Shown: positions 8,566 to 17,059 of the stretch, in pieces | Layout of the letters: every line of letters begins with the position of its first letter | Position numbering within the stretch: position 1 is the stretch's first letter | Assembly (NCBI RefSeq): GCF_014842265.1 | Contig: NZ_JACYVI010000020.1 | Coordinates: 1,054 to 65,053, forward strand | DNA length: 64,000 nucleotides | DNA from: Pseudomonas sp. CFBP 13711 | GTDB taxonomy: Bacteria; Pseudomonadota; Gammaproteobacteria; Pseudomonadales; Pseudomonadaceae | Reading direction: 5' to 3' | Translations under genes and position numbers: made by a program | The notes under the pieces: model-generated | What the model was told of the DNA's origin: nothing | The model's database searches: none | The model's input: the letters and a program-made list of their open reading frames with translations, nothing else

Positions 8566-9123
8566 GTGGACAAGAAATTACTTGACGAAAGCAGCAAGTT
8601 TTTAAGTTATGTCTTAAGGCATGAACCAGAAGCCATCGGCTTGGAGCTGGATTCAGATGGATGGGCCGATATCGATGCGCTAATCCTGTGCGCCTCGAGA
8701 AATAATCGCGTTATTGACCGAGACCTGTTGGAGAAGGTGGTTAACGAAAGCGAGAAGAAAAGATTTATTATTTCAGAAAGCCGACAACTTATCCGAGCCG
8801 CGCAAGGTCATTCAACTCGCACAGTAAATCTTCAACACACGCAGACGATACCGCCCACACTCCTCTACCATGGTACGGCCACCAGATTCTTGGAATCAAT
8901 CTATGAGAAAGGACTCATTCCGGGAATACGTCATCATGTGCACTTGTCGGAAAGCCCAGAAACTGCACATTCCGTAGGGCTTCGCTATGGCAAGCCAGTT
9001 GTCCTGAAAATTGAAGCCCTTCGAATGCATGAAATGGGCTTCAAGTTTTATAAGGCCGAAAACGAAGTGTGGCTAATCGATAAAGTCCCTGCGGAGTGGC
9101 TTCCTCTCAAGACTGGTCTATAA
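8566..9123 (+). CDS. kptA: RNA 2'-phosphotransferase (Tpt1/KptA)
   Basis: 185 residues from a GTG start with GAGGA just upstream. The Tpt1/KptA family removes an internal 2'-phosphate from RNA using NAD+, passing through an ADP-ribosylated RNA. The N-terminal winged-helix part has the signature SKFLSYVLRHEPE (catalytic Arg-His). The C-terminal ART-like half has LYHGT near residue 102, HLSE near 126 and the family's terminal VWLIDKVPAEWL. All expected motifs are present and the length is usual, so it should be active. Bacteria have no known tRNA-splicing 2'-phosphate, so the substrate is unknown. The 3' end overlaps the convergent immunity gene by 17 bases and the DNA is AT-rich like that locus. 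Confidence 0.92.
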   Translation: MDKKLLDESSKFLSYVLRHEPEAIGLELDSDGWADIDALILCASRNNRVIDRDLLEKVVNESEKKRFIISESRQLIRAAQGHSTRTVNLQHTQTIPPTLLYHGTATRFLESIYEKGLIPGIRHHVHLSESPETAHSVGLRYGKPVVLKIEALRMHEMGFKFYKAENEVWLIDKVPAEWLPLKTGL

Positions 9124-9511
9124 CTTCGAATGACTGCGCTACGATGTGAAGTGCTGCCCCTTCAGATTGAAGATACAACCGAAAGTGCCTAAAATTGGCC
9201 GAGCTAGACATTTTATTAGCGATATCCACGATTTCTGAGCTTTTATACTCAACCAAGCAACTCAGCAACGATAAATCCCGGTCGTCAGGGCAACTAAAAA
9301 AGCTATGACCCGGGAACGGAGTCTTTACAAAATAGCTAGGCCAGAAAAATCGAAGGCTTTTCTTTACGCGTGTAGGCGCAGAAAGCTCCGGATCGTAATA
9401 TATATCGAGTGTAAGATAGTTCTCAGCATAAGACATTGAAAAATCATCTTCACCATCTGAAGGTAGAAAGGTATCAAGATCTAAAAGCTTTTGGGGTTGA
9501 GATAGCTTCAT
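9107..9511 (-). CDS. Candidate immunity protein of the adjacent toxin
   Basis: 134 residues, no signal peptide, acidic (DLDTFLPSDGEDD), mixed alpha/beta. I do not recognise a family. It starts 6 bases after the stop of the 463-residue toxin-like gene on the same strand, which is the usual effector-immunity arrangement. Cytoplasmic location would match a nuclease-type toxin. Its 3' end overlaps kptA tail-to-tail by 17 bases. AT-rich codon use, like the toxin C-terminus. Confidence 0.6.
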   Translation of the reverse strand: MKLSQPQKLLDLDTFLPSDGEDDFSMSYAENYLTLDIYYDPELSAPTRVKKSLRFFWPSYFVKTPFPGHSFFSCPDDRDLSLLSCLVEYKSSEIVDIANKMSSSANFRHFRLYLQSEGAALHIVAQSFEVIDQS

Positions 9512-9517
9512 TAATTA

Positions 9518-10909
9518 TTACCTTCTTGCATTAAGTACGGAGCCGCCGTAATTCTTTCTAAGCTGCTCTTTGACAAGCTCGTCGAAAGTTGTATTCTCAA
9601 AAGCTACAACACCTGTTTTATTAGCCCCATACCACTGACTCTTGGGTATACCAGCATTTATAAGCGCTGTTGAGCTTCGGGTATTTGCTATGACATTGTG
9701 CCCATCAACAACAACGTAATCAAGAGGTACTTGCCTAGGGGTTATGGCGCCAGTCTCCAAGGCACTCGTGAGATCGGACACTGTATTTATGGGCTGCCCT
9801 GCAGCCATAGAATAAATATTTTGTCCGTCTTTGCTAAACGCCTTGGTCGGCTTAGACATTTTTTGTGCGAACACACTGTCTTCCAATACACCTAAAACGG
9901 GATTTCCTTTAGGAGGTGGTTCGTCGTCTTTTTTATCAGTTTTTGGTTTTTCTGGCTGTATCGGGGCGCTAGTTTCTTGCTCTTTTTTAGTAATTTCTGG
10001 CCTTTCTGTCTGCTTTTTAATCTCGGCTTCAAGTTCTTGTTTAGCCAACGGTATCGGCTCGCGTACTCGCAATTCAGGAAGTGCCAACAAGCCTTGTTCA
10101 TTTCGAGCTAACCAACCAGCAATCTCTTTGTTAGTCATGTCTGCTTGAAGCTTTGCGCTACGCGCGGCAATGCTGTCCAGGCTGCTCACGACTCCAGCCT
10201 TAATCTGTCCTCTAGAGATATAAGTAACAATGGCTGTCAGCAACAGCATTACCAACTGCTCCTGACCTCTGGCAAGCTTCCTCGCTGCTGCGTCTATACG
10301 CTCGTCCACTATCCATGCGGACGCGCCTGTAGGGTCAAGTCCGGCAGGTCTGACGCCATCTTCAGCGTTCCATGCGGTAACGATGCCCTCATAAATGCTT
10401 GCGAGACAAGGAGGTAGCCCCTGGTAGAAATAATCGGCGATGGCTGAAAGCCCCATCCCCAGCAGAATCAAGTTGCCAACTTGCGCGCCTATGCCCCCAC
10501 CCACCACAGCTCCCGGTAACGCACCCGCTCCAAACGCTAGCGATCCAGCCGCCCCACCGGCAACGGCCCCTACAGCTACGCTGCCGCCCATGATCATGGC
10601 GACCTCTTTAACCAATTGCAGCAACGTGGGCAGGATATCGGCGATGTTGATGGATGCCCATTTGCGCGTCAGATCTAGTTGGATAATGGGATAGGACTTG
10701 GCCATCGCCGACCTGACCGATTCGATGCGGCTTCCCCCTACACTGCCGTAGGCCAGAGTGGCCTCGGTGCTCACGCGTCGAGTGAAGCCATTCCAACTGC
10801 CGAGCGTGCTTTCCCAGCCCTGATCTAACGACTGGTTTAAATTACCGAACTTTTCTTCAAGATTACGCGCTACATCATCCCAACTGGGAACATCGGTTAG
10901 AAAATCCAT
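9518..10909 (-). CDS. Polymorphic toxin with glycine-zipper N-terminus and ParB-like C-terminal domain
   Basis: 463 residues. Residues about 80-150 are rich in small residues (GGSVAVGAVAGGAAGSLAFG), a glycine-zipper membrane segment as in type VI effectors with DUF6861-type N-termini. Residues about 290-335 form a charged Lys/Pro/Glu linker. The last ~120 residues look like a separate toxin module. Their motif VDGHNVIANTRSSTALINAG resembles the N(N/T)RS..AL..AGI pattern of ParB/sulfiredoxin-like nuclease toxins; this assignment is tentative. A small gene for a likely immunity protein follows after 6 bases. No VgrG, PAAR or chaperone gene is adjacent, so the delivery route is not visible. The N-terminal half is GC-richer than the C-terminal half, fitting toxin-domain exchange. 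Confidence 0.65.
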   Translation of the reverse strand: MDFLTDVPSWDDVARNLEEKFGNLNQSLDQGWESTLGSWNGFTRRVSTEATLAYGSVGGSRIESVRSAMAKSYPIIQLDLTRKWASINIADILPTLLQLVKEVAMIMGGSVAVGAVAGGAAGSLAFGAGALPGAVVGGGIGAQVGNLILLGMGLSAIADYFYQGLPPCLASIYEGIVTAWNAEDGVRPAGLDPTGASAWIVDERIDAAARKLARGQEQLVMLLLTAIVTYISRGQIKAGVVSSLDSIAARSAKLQADMTNKEIAGWLARNEQGLLALPELRVREPIPLAKQELEAEIKKQTERPEITKKEQETSAPIQPEKPKTDKKDDEPPPKGNPVLGVLEDSVFAQKMSKPTKAFSKDGQNIYSMAAGQPINTVSDLTSALETGAITPRQVPLDYVVVDGHNVIANTRSSTALINAGIPKSQWYGANKTGVVAFENTTFDELVKEQLRKNYGGSVLNARR

Positions 10910-10985
10910 TTACTCATCCCTGCCGTCTAAAGGCGGTAGTACCCAACCTAATTCCTTAAACAGTGGTACTTCACTAAACCCAACA

Positions 10986-11615
10986 TCAATGCATCTCCGT
11001 CAACGCCAGCTTCAAACCCAGCGCAACAAGTACCCCACCCATCGCCCGATCAAACCAATGGCCCATCCGCGCAAAGCCCGCACGCACGCGAGGCTGGCTG
11101 AACAGGCGTGCCACCAGGCAGAACCATGCGCCGGTCGCGAATGCCAGGTAAACGCCATAGCCCGCCTGAACCAGCATCGGCGTGTGCGGGTTGATCACGA
11201 CGGTGAACAGCGACAGGAAAAACAGCGTCGCTTTCGGGTTCAGCCCGTTGGTGACGAACCCTGCCGTGAAGGCGCCCCGCGCGGTGCGCTCGCCTTTGGC
11301 GATGTCCACGGGCGCATCCGATGCGTTTGCAGGTTTGGCGCGCGGTGCTTTGATGCCGATGTAAATCAGGTACGCCGCTGCCGCCCATTTCAAGGCATTG
11401 AACAGGACGATGGACTGCGAAACGATCAAGCCAATGCCCAGCAGCGAATAGCCGACGTGCAGGAAGATCGCGGTGCCGACGCCCATGGCGGTGTAGGTGC
11501 CGGCCTTGCGACCGTGGGTCACGCTTTCGCGCACGACGACGGCGAAATCCGGACCGGGGCTGGCGACGGCCAGCAGGTGAATCAGCGCAACGGTTAAAAA
11601 TTCGGTCCAGTACAT
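10986..11615 (-). CDS. LysE/RhtB family amino-acid exporter
   Basis: 209 residues from the ATG at 11615, preceded by GGAGAA. Inner-membrane exporter of the LysE superfamily. The N-terminal signature ALIHLLAVASPGPDFAVV and the GFVTNGLNPKATLFFLSLF motif are diagnostic. About five to six hydrophobic segments are visible. Likely substrates are amino acids or homoserine-lactone-like compounds; the sequence does not decide. It is divergent from hprA with a short shared promoter region. Confidence 0.88.
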   Translation of the reverse strand: MYWTEFLTVALIHLLAVASPGPDFAVVVRESVTHGRKAGTYTAMGVGTAIFLHVGYSLLGIGLIVSQSIVLFNALKWAAAAYLIYIGIKAPRAKPANASDAPVDIAKGERTARGAFTAGFVTNGLNPKATLFFLSLFTVVINPHTPMLVQAGYGVYLAFATGAWFCLVARLFSQPRVRAGFARMGHWFDRAMGGVLVALGLKLALTEMH

Positions 11616-11703
11616 CGAAGTTCTCCAGGCGTTATGGCGAGCGGCAGGCTCTGGTAGGCTCGTCACATTACGCCTCCCACCCACCGAGCAAAAGGTACAG
11701 CTG

Positions 11704-12669
11704 ATGCCCAGTCAACGCCGAGCAGTTTTCCTGGATCACACCTCTCTGGATCTGGGGGATCTCGACCTCGCGCCGTGGCGTGAAACCTTCAGCGAACTGG
11801 TGCTGCATGGCAGCACCACACCCGATCAGGTGGCCGAGCGTTTGAAGGACGCCGATGTGGCGATTTCCAACAAGATCATGATCGATGCCGCCACGTTCGC
11901 CGCCTGCCCGAAGCTGAAACTGGTGCTGGTGACCGCCACCGGCGTCAACAATGTCGACCTCGACGCCGCGCGTAAGCATGGCGTGGTGGTCAGCAATTGT
12001 CAGGGCTACGGCACCCCTTCCGTGGCTCAGCACACGCTGATGTTGCTGTTGGCGATGGCCACCCGCTTGCCTGACTATCAACAAGCGATTCATCAAGGCC
12101 AGTGGCAGAAATCGAAGCAGTTTTGCTTGCTGGACTTCCCCATTGTCGAGCTGGAAGGCAAAACATTGGGGCTGCTGGGCCATGGCGAGCTGGGCGGCGC
12201 GGTCGCGAAGCTGGCCGAAGCTTTCGGCATGCGCGTGCTGTCGGGTCAGATTCCCGGTCGTCCTGCGCGCCCTGATCGCGTGCCGCTGCATGAGCTACTG
12301 CCCCAGGTCGATGCCCTCACCCTGCATTGCCCGCTCAACGAGCGCACTCGGGACATGATTGGCGCCCATGAGTTGAGCCTGCTGAAACCCAAAGCCTTCA
12401 TCGTCAATACCGCGCGCGGCGGCTTGATCAACGAGCAGGCACTGGCCGATGCCCTGCGCAACGGCCATCTCGGCGGCGCGGCCACCGACGTGCTGACGGT
12501 CGAGCCCCCGGTTAATGGCAATCCGCTGCTGTCGGGCGATATTCCGCGCCTGATTATCACGCCCCACAGCGCATGGGGCAGCCAGGAAGCGCGGCAGCGC
12601 ATCGTCGGCCAGATCAACGAAAACGCTCTGGCGTTCTATGAGGGCAAGCCGGTCCGCGTCGTCAGCTGA
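11704..12669 (+). CDS. hprA: D-2-hydroxyacid dehydrogenase, glycerate dehydrogenase type
   Basis: 321 residues. NAD(P)H-dependent reduction of hydroxypyruvate/glyoxylate to glycerate/glycolate is the expected reaction. The Rossmann motif [12 protein letters not shown] is near residue 157, the catalytic Arg is in VNTARGG, the Glu in LTVEPP and the His in TPHSAWGS. Length is normal. The [13 protein letters not shown] and [11 protein letters not shown] motifs place it nearer HprA than LdhA or PdxB. The second glycine of the canonical GxGxxG is kept as GHGELG. Confidence 0.88.
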   Translation: MPSQRRAVFLDHTSLDLGDLDLAPWRETFSELVLHGSTTPDQVAERLKDADVAISNKIMIDAATFAACPKLKLVLVTATGVNNVDLDAARKHGVVVSNCQGYGTPSVAQHTLMLLLAMATRLPDYQQAIHQGQWQKSKQFCLLDFPIVELEGKTLGLLGHGELGGAVAKLAEAFGMRVLSGQIPGRPARPDRVPLHELLPQVDALTLHCPLNERTRDMIGAHELSLLKPKAFIVNTARGGLINEQALADALRNGHLGGAATDVLTVEPPVNGNPLLSGDIPRLIITPHSAWGSQEARQRIVGQINENALAFYEGKPVRVVS

Positions 12670-12760
12670 CACGGAGCTTTTCGCAGGCTCGCCACTCGGC
12701 CGCACAGCGCGTGCGCGGCGTGGCAGGCCTGTTAAACTTCGCCCTTTTTTCGAGGAGCCG

Positions 12761-13762
12761 ATGATGGACCCGCGCAGTGAAGTGTTACTCCGGCAGGCCG
12801 ATTTGTTTCAGGGTTCCTTGCTGCTGACCGGCCTCCCTGCCGACGACTTGCTGAGCAAGCTGCCCAACGCGCGCGGCTGGAGCTGGCACGCTGGCGACTT
12901 CGACACCCTCGGTACACGATTTCCCGAGCGCGTGCACTTCGGCACCGAGGCCCCGGGCGAACCCTTTGAAGCCGCGATGGTGTTTTTGCCCAAGGCCCGC
13001 GACCTCGCTGATTACCTCATCAACGCGCTCGCGTCGCGTCTGGCCGGACGTGAGCTGTTTCTGGTGGGCGAAAAACGCGGTGGCATTGAAGCCGCTGCCC
13101 GCCAGCTGAGCCCCTTCGGGCGTACGCGCAAACTCGACAGCGCCCGGCATTGCCAGCTCTGGCAAGTCACCGTCGAAACGCCTCCGCAAGCCGTCGAGCT
13201 CGACAGCCTGGCCAAACGTTTCGACATCGAAATCGAAGGCGGCGCGTTGAAGGTGGTGAGTCTGCCGGGCGTGTTCAGCCACGGCCGTCTGGACCGGGGT
13301 TCGGCCCTGTTGCTGGAAAACATTGATCGACTTCCCGCCGGCCATTTGCTCGATTTCGGCTGCGGCGCGGGCGTTCTCGGTGCTGCGGTGAAACGCCGCT
13401 ACCCCGAAACCCGCGTGACCATGCTGGATGTCGATGCGTTCGCCACCGCCAGCAGCCGTCTGACGCTAGCCGCCAATGGCCTTAAAGCCGACGTGCTGAC
13501 GGGCAACGGAATCGATGCCGCACCGAAGGATCTGGATGTGATTCTGACCAATCCGCCGTTCCATACCGGCGTCCACACTGATTACGCCGCGACTGAAAAT
13601 CTGCTGAAAAAAGCACGAGAACATCTGAGAAAAGGAGGCGAACTGCGCCTGGTTGCAAACAGCTTCCTGCGCTACCAGCCGATCATCGAGTCGCATCTGG
13701 GGCCGTGCGCAATCATGGCCGAGGGCCAGGGTTTCCGGGTTTACCGTGCGAAACGTGCGTGA
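12761..13762 (+). CDS. rsmC: 16S rRNA m2G1207 methyltransferase
   Basis: 333 residues from the ATG at 12761, with GAGGA nine bases upstream; E. coli RsmC is similar in length. It uses SAM to methylate G1207 of 16S rRNA in the 30S subunit. The N-terminal half is the degenerate methyltransferase-like domain. The C-terminal half is catalytic, with the SAM motif [12 protein letters not shown] near residue 203 and the NPPF motif ([10 protein letters not shown]) near 263. Downstream lies the Mn riboswitch of the next gene. Confidence 0.93.
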   Translation: MMDPRSEVLLRQADLFQGSLLLTGLPADDLLSKLPNARGWSWHAGDFDTLGTRFPERVHFGTEAPGEPFEAAMVFLPKARDLADYLINALASRLAGRELFLVGEKRGGIEAAARQLSPFGRTRKLDSARHCQLWQVTVETPPQAVELDSLAKRFDIEIEGGALKVVSLPGVFSHGRLDRGSALLLENIDRLPAGHLLDFGCGAGVLGAAVKRRYPETRVTMLDVDAFATASSRLTLAANGLKADVLTGNGIDAAPKDLDVILTNPPFHTGVHTDYAATENLLKKAREHLRKGGELRLVANSFLRYQPIIESHLGPCAIMAEGQGFRVYRAKRA

Positions 13763-13810
13763 TAATTAGCGCTTGCCGAACACGAGACGTGTAGGCAGAA
13801 TCCGCACCGT

Positions 13811-14012
13811 CCTAGGGGAGTAGTCTCCCACGAGCGCCATGCTCGTCCGGCACGCATCAACATACTTGGTCCACAGACCATGGTGCGTGCGACCCCAGAT
13901 CCGCTCAGACGGATCGGTGGTTTGACAAGACCTATGACACGAACATCCTGACCCGGGGCGGGGAGGTTGTACGTGTCATAGCCGTGTTGACCCGCCCCTT
14001 AGGAAAACCCTG
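13811..14012 (+). promoter_or_regulatory. yybP-ykoY family Mn2+ riboswitch leader
   Basis: The conserved 5' element GGGGAGTAG lies at 13815-13823 and the CAUCAACAUAC-like element at about 13854-13864, the two signatures of this Mn2+-sensing aptamer. The gene downstream is a TMEM165/GDT1 Mn transporter, a standard target. The likely expression platform is visible. 13932-13941 pairs perfectly with 13972-13981. An alternative helix pairs 13955-13962 with 13991-13998 and extends by TCCT 13946-13949 with AGGA 14001-14004, masking the Shine-Dalgarno sequence. The two helices exclude each other, so translational control by Mn2+ is inferred. Confidence 0.85.
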
Positions 14013-14597
14013 ATGCTGGAATCCCTGTTGGTCCCCACCGCTGTCGTCGCACTGGCTGAAATCGGTGACAAGACCCAACTCCTCGCGCTCGTTCTTGCCG
14101 CTCGCTTCCGCAAACCCTGGCCCATCATTGCCGGGATTGTCGCAGCCACGCTGGCCAACCATGCTGCGGCCGGTGCCGTTGGCGCATGGTTCAGCAGCTA
14201 TCTCTCCGACGCCGTCCTGCACTGGATCCTGGCCGCCAGCTTTACCGCCACGGCGCTGTGGACGCTGGTTCCGGACAAACTGGACGACGACGAAGCCAGC
14301 ACCAGTCGCAAGTTCGGCCCCTTCCTGACCACGCTGATCGCGTTCTTCATCGCGGAAATCGGCGACAAGACGCAGATCGCGACCGTCATGCTGGCGGCGC
14401 AATACCCAAGCTTGTGGCTGGTGATCCTCGGCACGACGCTGGGCATGTTGCTGGCCAATGTGCCGGTGGTGCTGGCGGGTAATTTTGCTGCGGAGAAACT
14501 GCCACTGACGCTGATTCGTCGTCTGGCAGCGGGTGCATTTTTCGTTCTGGCGATCGTTGCGGTGTACAAGGCGATGCAGATCAGCGGCTGGGCGTAG
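14013..14597 (+). CDS. TMEM165/GDT1 (UPF0016) family Mn2+ exporter
   Basis: 194 residues, about six membrane segments. The two inverted family motifs are intact: AEIGDKTQLLALVLAARF near residue 13 and AEIGDKTQIATVMLAAQY near residue 113. These acidic motifs bind the transported divalent cation. Bacterial members (MneA) export Mn2+ across the inner membrane and protect from Mn excess. A yybP-ykoY riboswitch in the leader agrees fully with this role. Confidence 0.92.
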   Translation: MLESLLVPTAVVALAEIGDKTQLLALVLAARFRKPWPIIAGIVAATLANHAAAGAVGAWFSSYLSDAVLHWILAASFTATALWTLVPDKLDDDEASTSRKFGPFLTTLIAFFIAEIGDKTQIATVMLAAQYPSLWLVILGTTLGMLLANVPVVLAGNFAAEKLPLTLIRRLAAGAFFVLAIVAVYKAMQISGWA

Positions 14598-14615
14598 CCG
14601 CAGACACCAGCCCCC

Positions 14616-14707
14616 TGTAGGAGTGAGCTCGCTCACGAAGACGGCCTTCCAGTCGCTGAAGATGCAGCGGATGTCCCGACCTCTTCGCGAGCAAGCTCGC
14701 TTCCACA
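14616..14707. repeat. Paired inverted REP elements (BIME/REPIN)
   Basis: Two REP units of the Pseudomonas GAGCNNGCTC type in opposite orientation: about 14616-14640 (GGAGTGAGCTCGCTCACGAAG) and about 14683-14707 (CTTCGCGAGCAAGCTCGCTT). They are separated by roughly 40 bases and lie between two convergent genes. Confidence 0.85.
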
Positions 14708-14739
14708 TGACCGTGTCTGCTACCGGGATCAGGCGTTGA

Positions 14740-15558
14740 TCAGCCCTTCGGCGCCTGCTGATACAACGGCATCACTTTCGGAATCGCCGCCTGCAGCGAG
14801 GCGATCCGGTTGGACGAAGCCGGGTGGGTGCTCATGAACTCCGGCTGCGACGCGCCGCCTTGAGCTTCCATCTTCTGCCACAGCGTGATCGCGGCATTCG
14901 GGTTGTAACCGGCGCGAGCAGCCAGCTCGAGGCCCAGCAAGTCCGCTTCGTTTTCATTGGCGCGGCTGTTCGGCAGCGTCAGGCTGTAATCGACCACGGT
15001 GTCGGCCAGCGCCAGACTGTCCTGCCCCAACCCCAACAATGCACCGGCGCCCTGCTTCGCCATCTGCACACCGTAGGCCTTGGACATGGCTTCACGGCCG
15101 TGTTCGCGCAAGGCGTGCGCAATTTCGTGGCCCATGACCGCCGCCAGTTCGTCATCGCTAAGCTTGAGCGTATCGATCAGGCCGCTGTAAACGATGATCT
15201 TGCCGCCGGGACCGCAGTTGGCGTTCAGCTCATCGCTTTTGATCAGGTTCACATCCCACTGCCACTGCGCCGCGTCGGGCCGCAATTTCGGTGCCTGGGC
15301 AATCAGACGCTTGGCGATGGCCTGGACGCGCTTGCCCTCGGCGCTGCTGTTGTCGAGCACGCCTTTGGACGTGGCTTCGCTGACCGTCTGCTGATAGGAC
15401 TGGGCGTACATCTTGTTGACTTCGTCCGTCGACAGCATGCTGAACATGTATTGTTTGCGCTCGACACCCACCGAATCGCCGGTGGTGGTATTGACCGCCT
15501 GACACCCAGCCACCAGCAACGCTGCCGTTACGCCACAAAGAGCAAAAATCCTGCGCAT
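14740..15558 (-). CDS. M48 family metalloprotease lipoprotein
   Basis: 272 residues from the ATG at 15558, preceded by GGAGA. A lipoprotein signal peptide ends in the lipobox LLVAGC, so the protein should be anchored to the outer membrane facing the periplasm. The zinc site is HEIAH (in VMGHEIAHALREHG) near residue 135, with the third ligand in ENEADLLG. This is the LoiP/YggG-type arrangement, associated with envelope protein quality control. The last ~50 residues (STHPASSNRIASLQAAIP) are typical of the family. Confidence 0.88.
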   Translation of the reverse strand: MRRIFALCGVTAALLVAGCQAVNTTTGDSVGVERKQYMFSMLSTDEVNKMYAQSYQQTVSEATSKGVLDNSSAEGKRVQAIAKRLIAQAPKLRPDAAQWQWDVNLIKSDELNANCGPGGKIIVYSGLIDTLKLSDDELAAVMGHEIAHALREHGREAMSKAYGVQMAKQGAGALLGLGQDSLALADTVVDYSLTLPNSRANENEADLLGLELAARAGYNPNAAITLWQKMEAQGGASQPEFMSTHPASSNRIASLQAAIPKVMPLYQQAPKG

Positions 15559-15709
15559 TTCGTATCTCCATTGAAACAATCGCGCCATCCTAGGCAATAC
15601 GCGGGCCGAGCACCAGATGCCAGCCGTCTGCCATGTGAAAAGGCGCAGGAAAACGCGGCTGTGTAACAGGAAAGAAACACGGGATCGCGATTCACACCGT
15701 GAGACAGCA

Positions 15710-16354
15710 CTACAACGGCGTCAGGCATTCCGGCGCGTTGAGCTTCGGATCGTTCACCAGATTGGCCAAAGGCCGTTCGCGCAGTTGCATCTGCGGGGCG
15801 GCGAGCATGGCCTGCAAAGTGATCAGCGGGCAGTCCGGATCAAGCCAGGCGCGCTGCCCTTCTTCGTCGAGAATCAACGGTCGACGCTGGCTCATGGCCG
15901 ACTGCGTGACCACAGCAACGCTCAGGTAGGTGTGGCCTTCAACGGGATAGGCCTCCCAGATCGCCGCGAAATACAGCGTCGATCCTTCGGCCGGCGTGAG
16001 CCAGAACGGCCGCTTGCGCACGCTGCCACGCCACTCATAAAAGCCGTTGGCCGGCAGCAGGCAACGTCGCTCACGAAACGCCTGTTTGAACATCGGCTGC
16101 TCCGCTACGGTTTCAGCGCGAGCATGGGCCGGCGTGCGCGACATGTCGGTCAGCCAGGGCGGCGTCAGCCCCCAACGTGCCCGCGCCACTTCGCGTCCGC
16201 GCTCGGCGCCCTCCTCGACCTCGCCTGGCGCTGCCCGAACCATCAAGACAGAAGCGGCAGGAGAAATATTCCACTGCGCTTGCTGGTCGCTCGGAAATCC
16301 GGGCAGGGCCGCAAAGGCAGGCGACCAACGAAACAGCGCATAACGTCCACACAT
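15710..16354 (-). CDS. SRAP (HMCES/YedK-like) protein, divergent active site
   Basis: 214 residues. SRAP proteins cross-link through their N-terminal Cys2 to abasic sites in single-stranded DNA and shield them. Here MCGRYA gives Cys2, WNISP gives the usual Asn, and LPANGFYEW the conserved Glu. Two positions look unusual: the N-A-R-x-E-T motif reads HARAET, and the H-x-R-M-P motif near residue 155 reads MSQRRPLILDE, so the conserved His seems to be missing. It may therefore form or release the cross-link differently from YedK. Pseudomonads often carry several SRAP paralogues. Transcribed alone, convergent with nothing obvious. Confidence 0.85.
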   Translation of the reverse strand: MCGRYALFRWSPAFAALPGFPSDQQAQWNISPAASVLMVRAAPGEVEEGAERGREVARARWGLTPPWLTDMSRTPAHARAETVAEQPMFKQAFRERRCLLPANGFYEWRGSVRKRPFWLTPAEGSTLYFAAIWEAYPVEGHTYLSVAVVTQSAMSQRRPLILDEEGQRAWLDPDCPLITLQAMLAAPQMQLRERPLANLVNDPKLNAPECLTPL

Positions 16355-16405
16355 GGGTTCAGCACAACTCTTTTTGAAAGCGAATGAGGCGCGCGCGAAC
16401 CGGAT

Positions 16406-16666
16406 TCAGCACAGCAACACATCGGGATAGCTGTCCGGCTCGTCACCGGACAGCGGAAAGGCGGCATTGTACTCGGTGATCAACAGACGCGCCCGCTCGG
16501 CCTGGTCATCCTCGACCGTCAGGCCCAACAACCCGAACGCCGGCAAATCCCCAACGGCGCCCAGTAAATGACGCCCGGTGATGTGGGACTCGATGCCTTC
16601 GCTGGCGAGCATGGCGTGCAGCAGCTCACCTTCCATCAGGTGTTCGGGCTCATAAATCTTGCGCAT
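16406..16666 (-). CDS. DUF2007 family small protein
   Basis: 86 residues, starting MRKIYEPEHLMEGELLHAML at 16666. DUF2007 (putative signal-transducing PII-like) proteins have this ferredoxin-like beta-alpha-beta pattern (ASEGIESHITGRHLLG...LTVEDDQAERARLLITEY). Function is unknown. The start overlaps the stop of the CPXCG gene by one base, so the two are translationally coupled. Confidence 0.8.
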   Translation of the reverse strand: MRKIYEPEHLMEGELLHAMLASEGIESHITGRHLLGAVGDLPAFGLLGLTVEDDQAERARLLITEYNAAFPLSGDEPDSYPDVLLC

Positions 16667-16848
16667 CACTCGTTCTCGCTGCGGACGTCCAGCGTCCACT
16701 CTTCCCCATCGGTTTGCAGGCTGAAGATGATCGGCCGGCAGCAGACGGGGCAATCTTCAATGTAGGTCTGATCGCCGCCGGACAGATCCAGCGCCGCCTC
16801 CACCGGTTCGCCACAATAAGGGCAGTCGTAATCCTGTATTTCCTGCAT
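16666..16848 (-). CDS. CPXCG motif-containing cysteine-rich protein
   Basis: 60 residues. Two CxxC motifs, CPYCGEPVEA and CPVCCRPIIF, probably bind one zinc ion in a small zinc ribbon. This family of short proteins occurs widely in gamma-proteobacteria; no function is established. It is first gene of a two-gene operon with the DUF2007 gene. Confidence 0.85.
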   Translation of the reverse strand: MQEIQDYDCPYCGEPVEAALDLSGGDQTYIEDCPVCCRPIIFSLQTDGEEWTLDVRSENE

Positions 16849-17059
16849 CGCAGTCTCCGGGCCCAGTTTTGCGTATAATCGCCGACTTGTTTGCGGGTCG
16901 AGCTTTATTCCTCAGCATCCGGGCATCAGCCTGAGTCGACACCTTGAGCGAAGCCGCCTTGTTGTGCGGCCGCCGCCCAGGCATCAAGCCTGTGGTGTCG
17001 TGACTCGCTGCTGCACCGGACTCGACCTCCATTACCTTAGCCGTTTCCGACAAGAGAGC

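Noticed and set aside
8566-9123. kptA read as an ADP-ribosyltransferase toxin
   Set aside because: The complete Tpt1 winged-helix and catalytic motifs match RNA 2'-phosphotransferase; the toxin-like gene nearby is a separate one.
14616-14707. Repeat pair considered as a CRISPR or attachment site
   Set aside because: Only two inverted REP units with no regular spacers and no integrase or cas gene.
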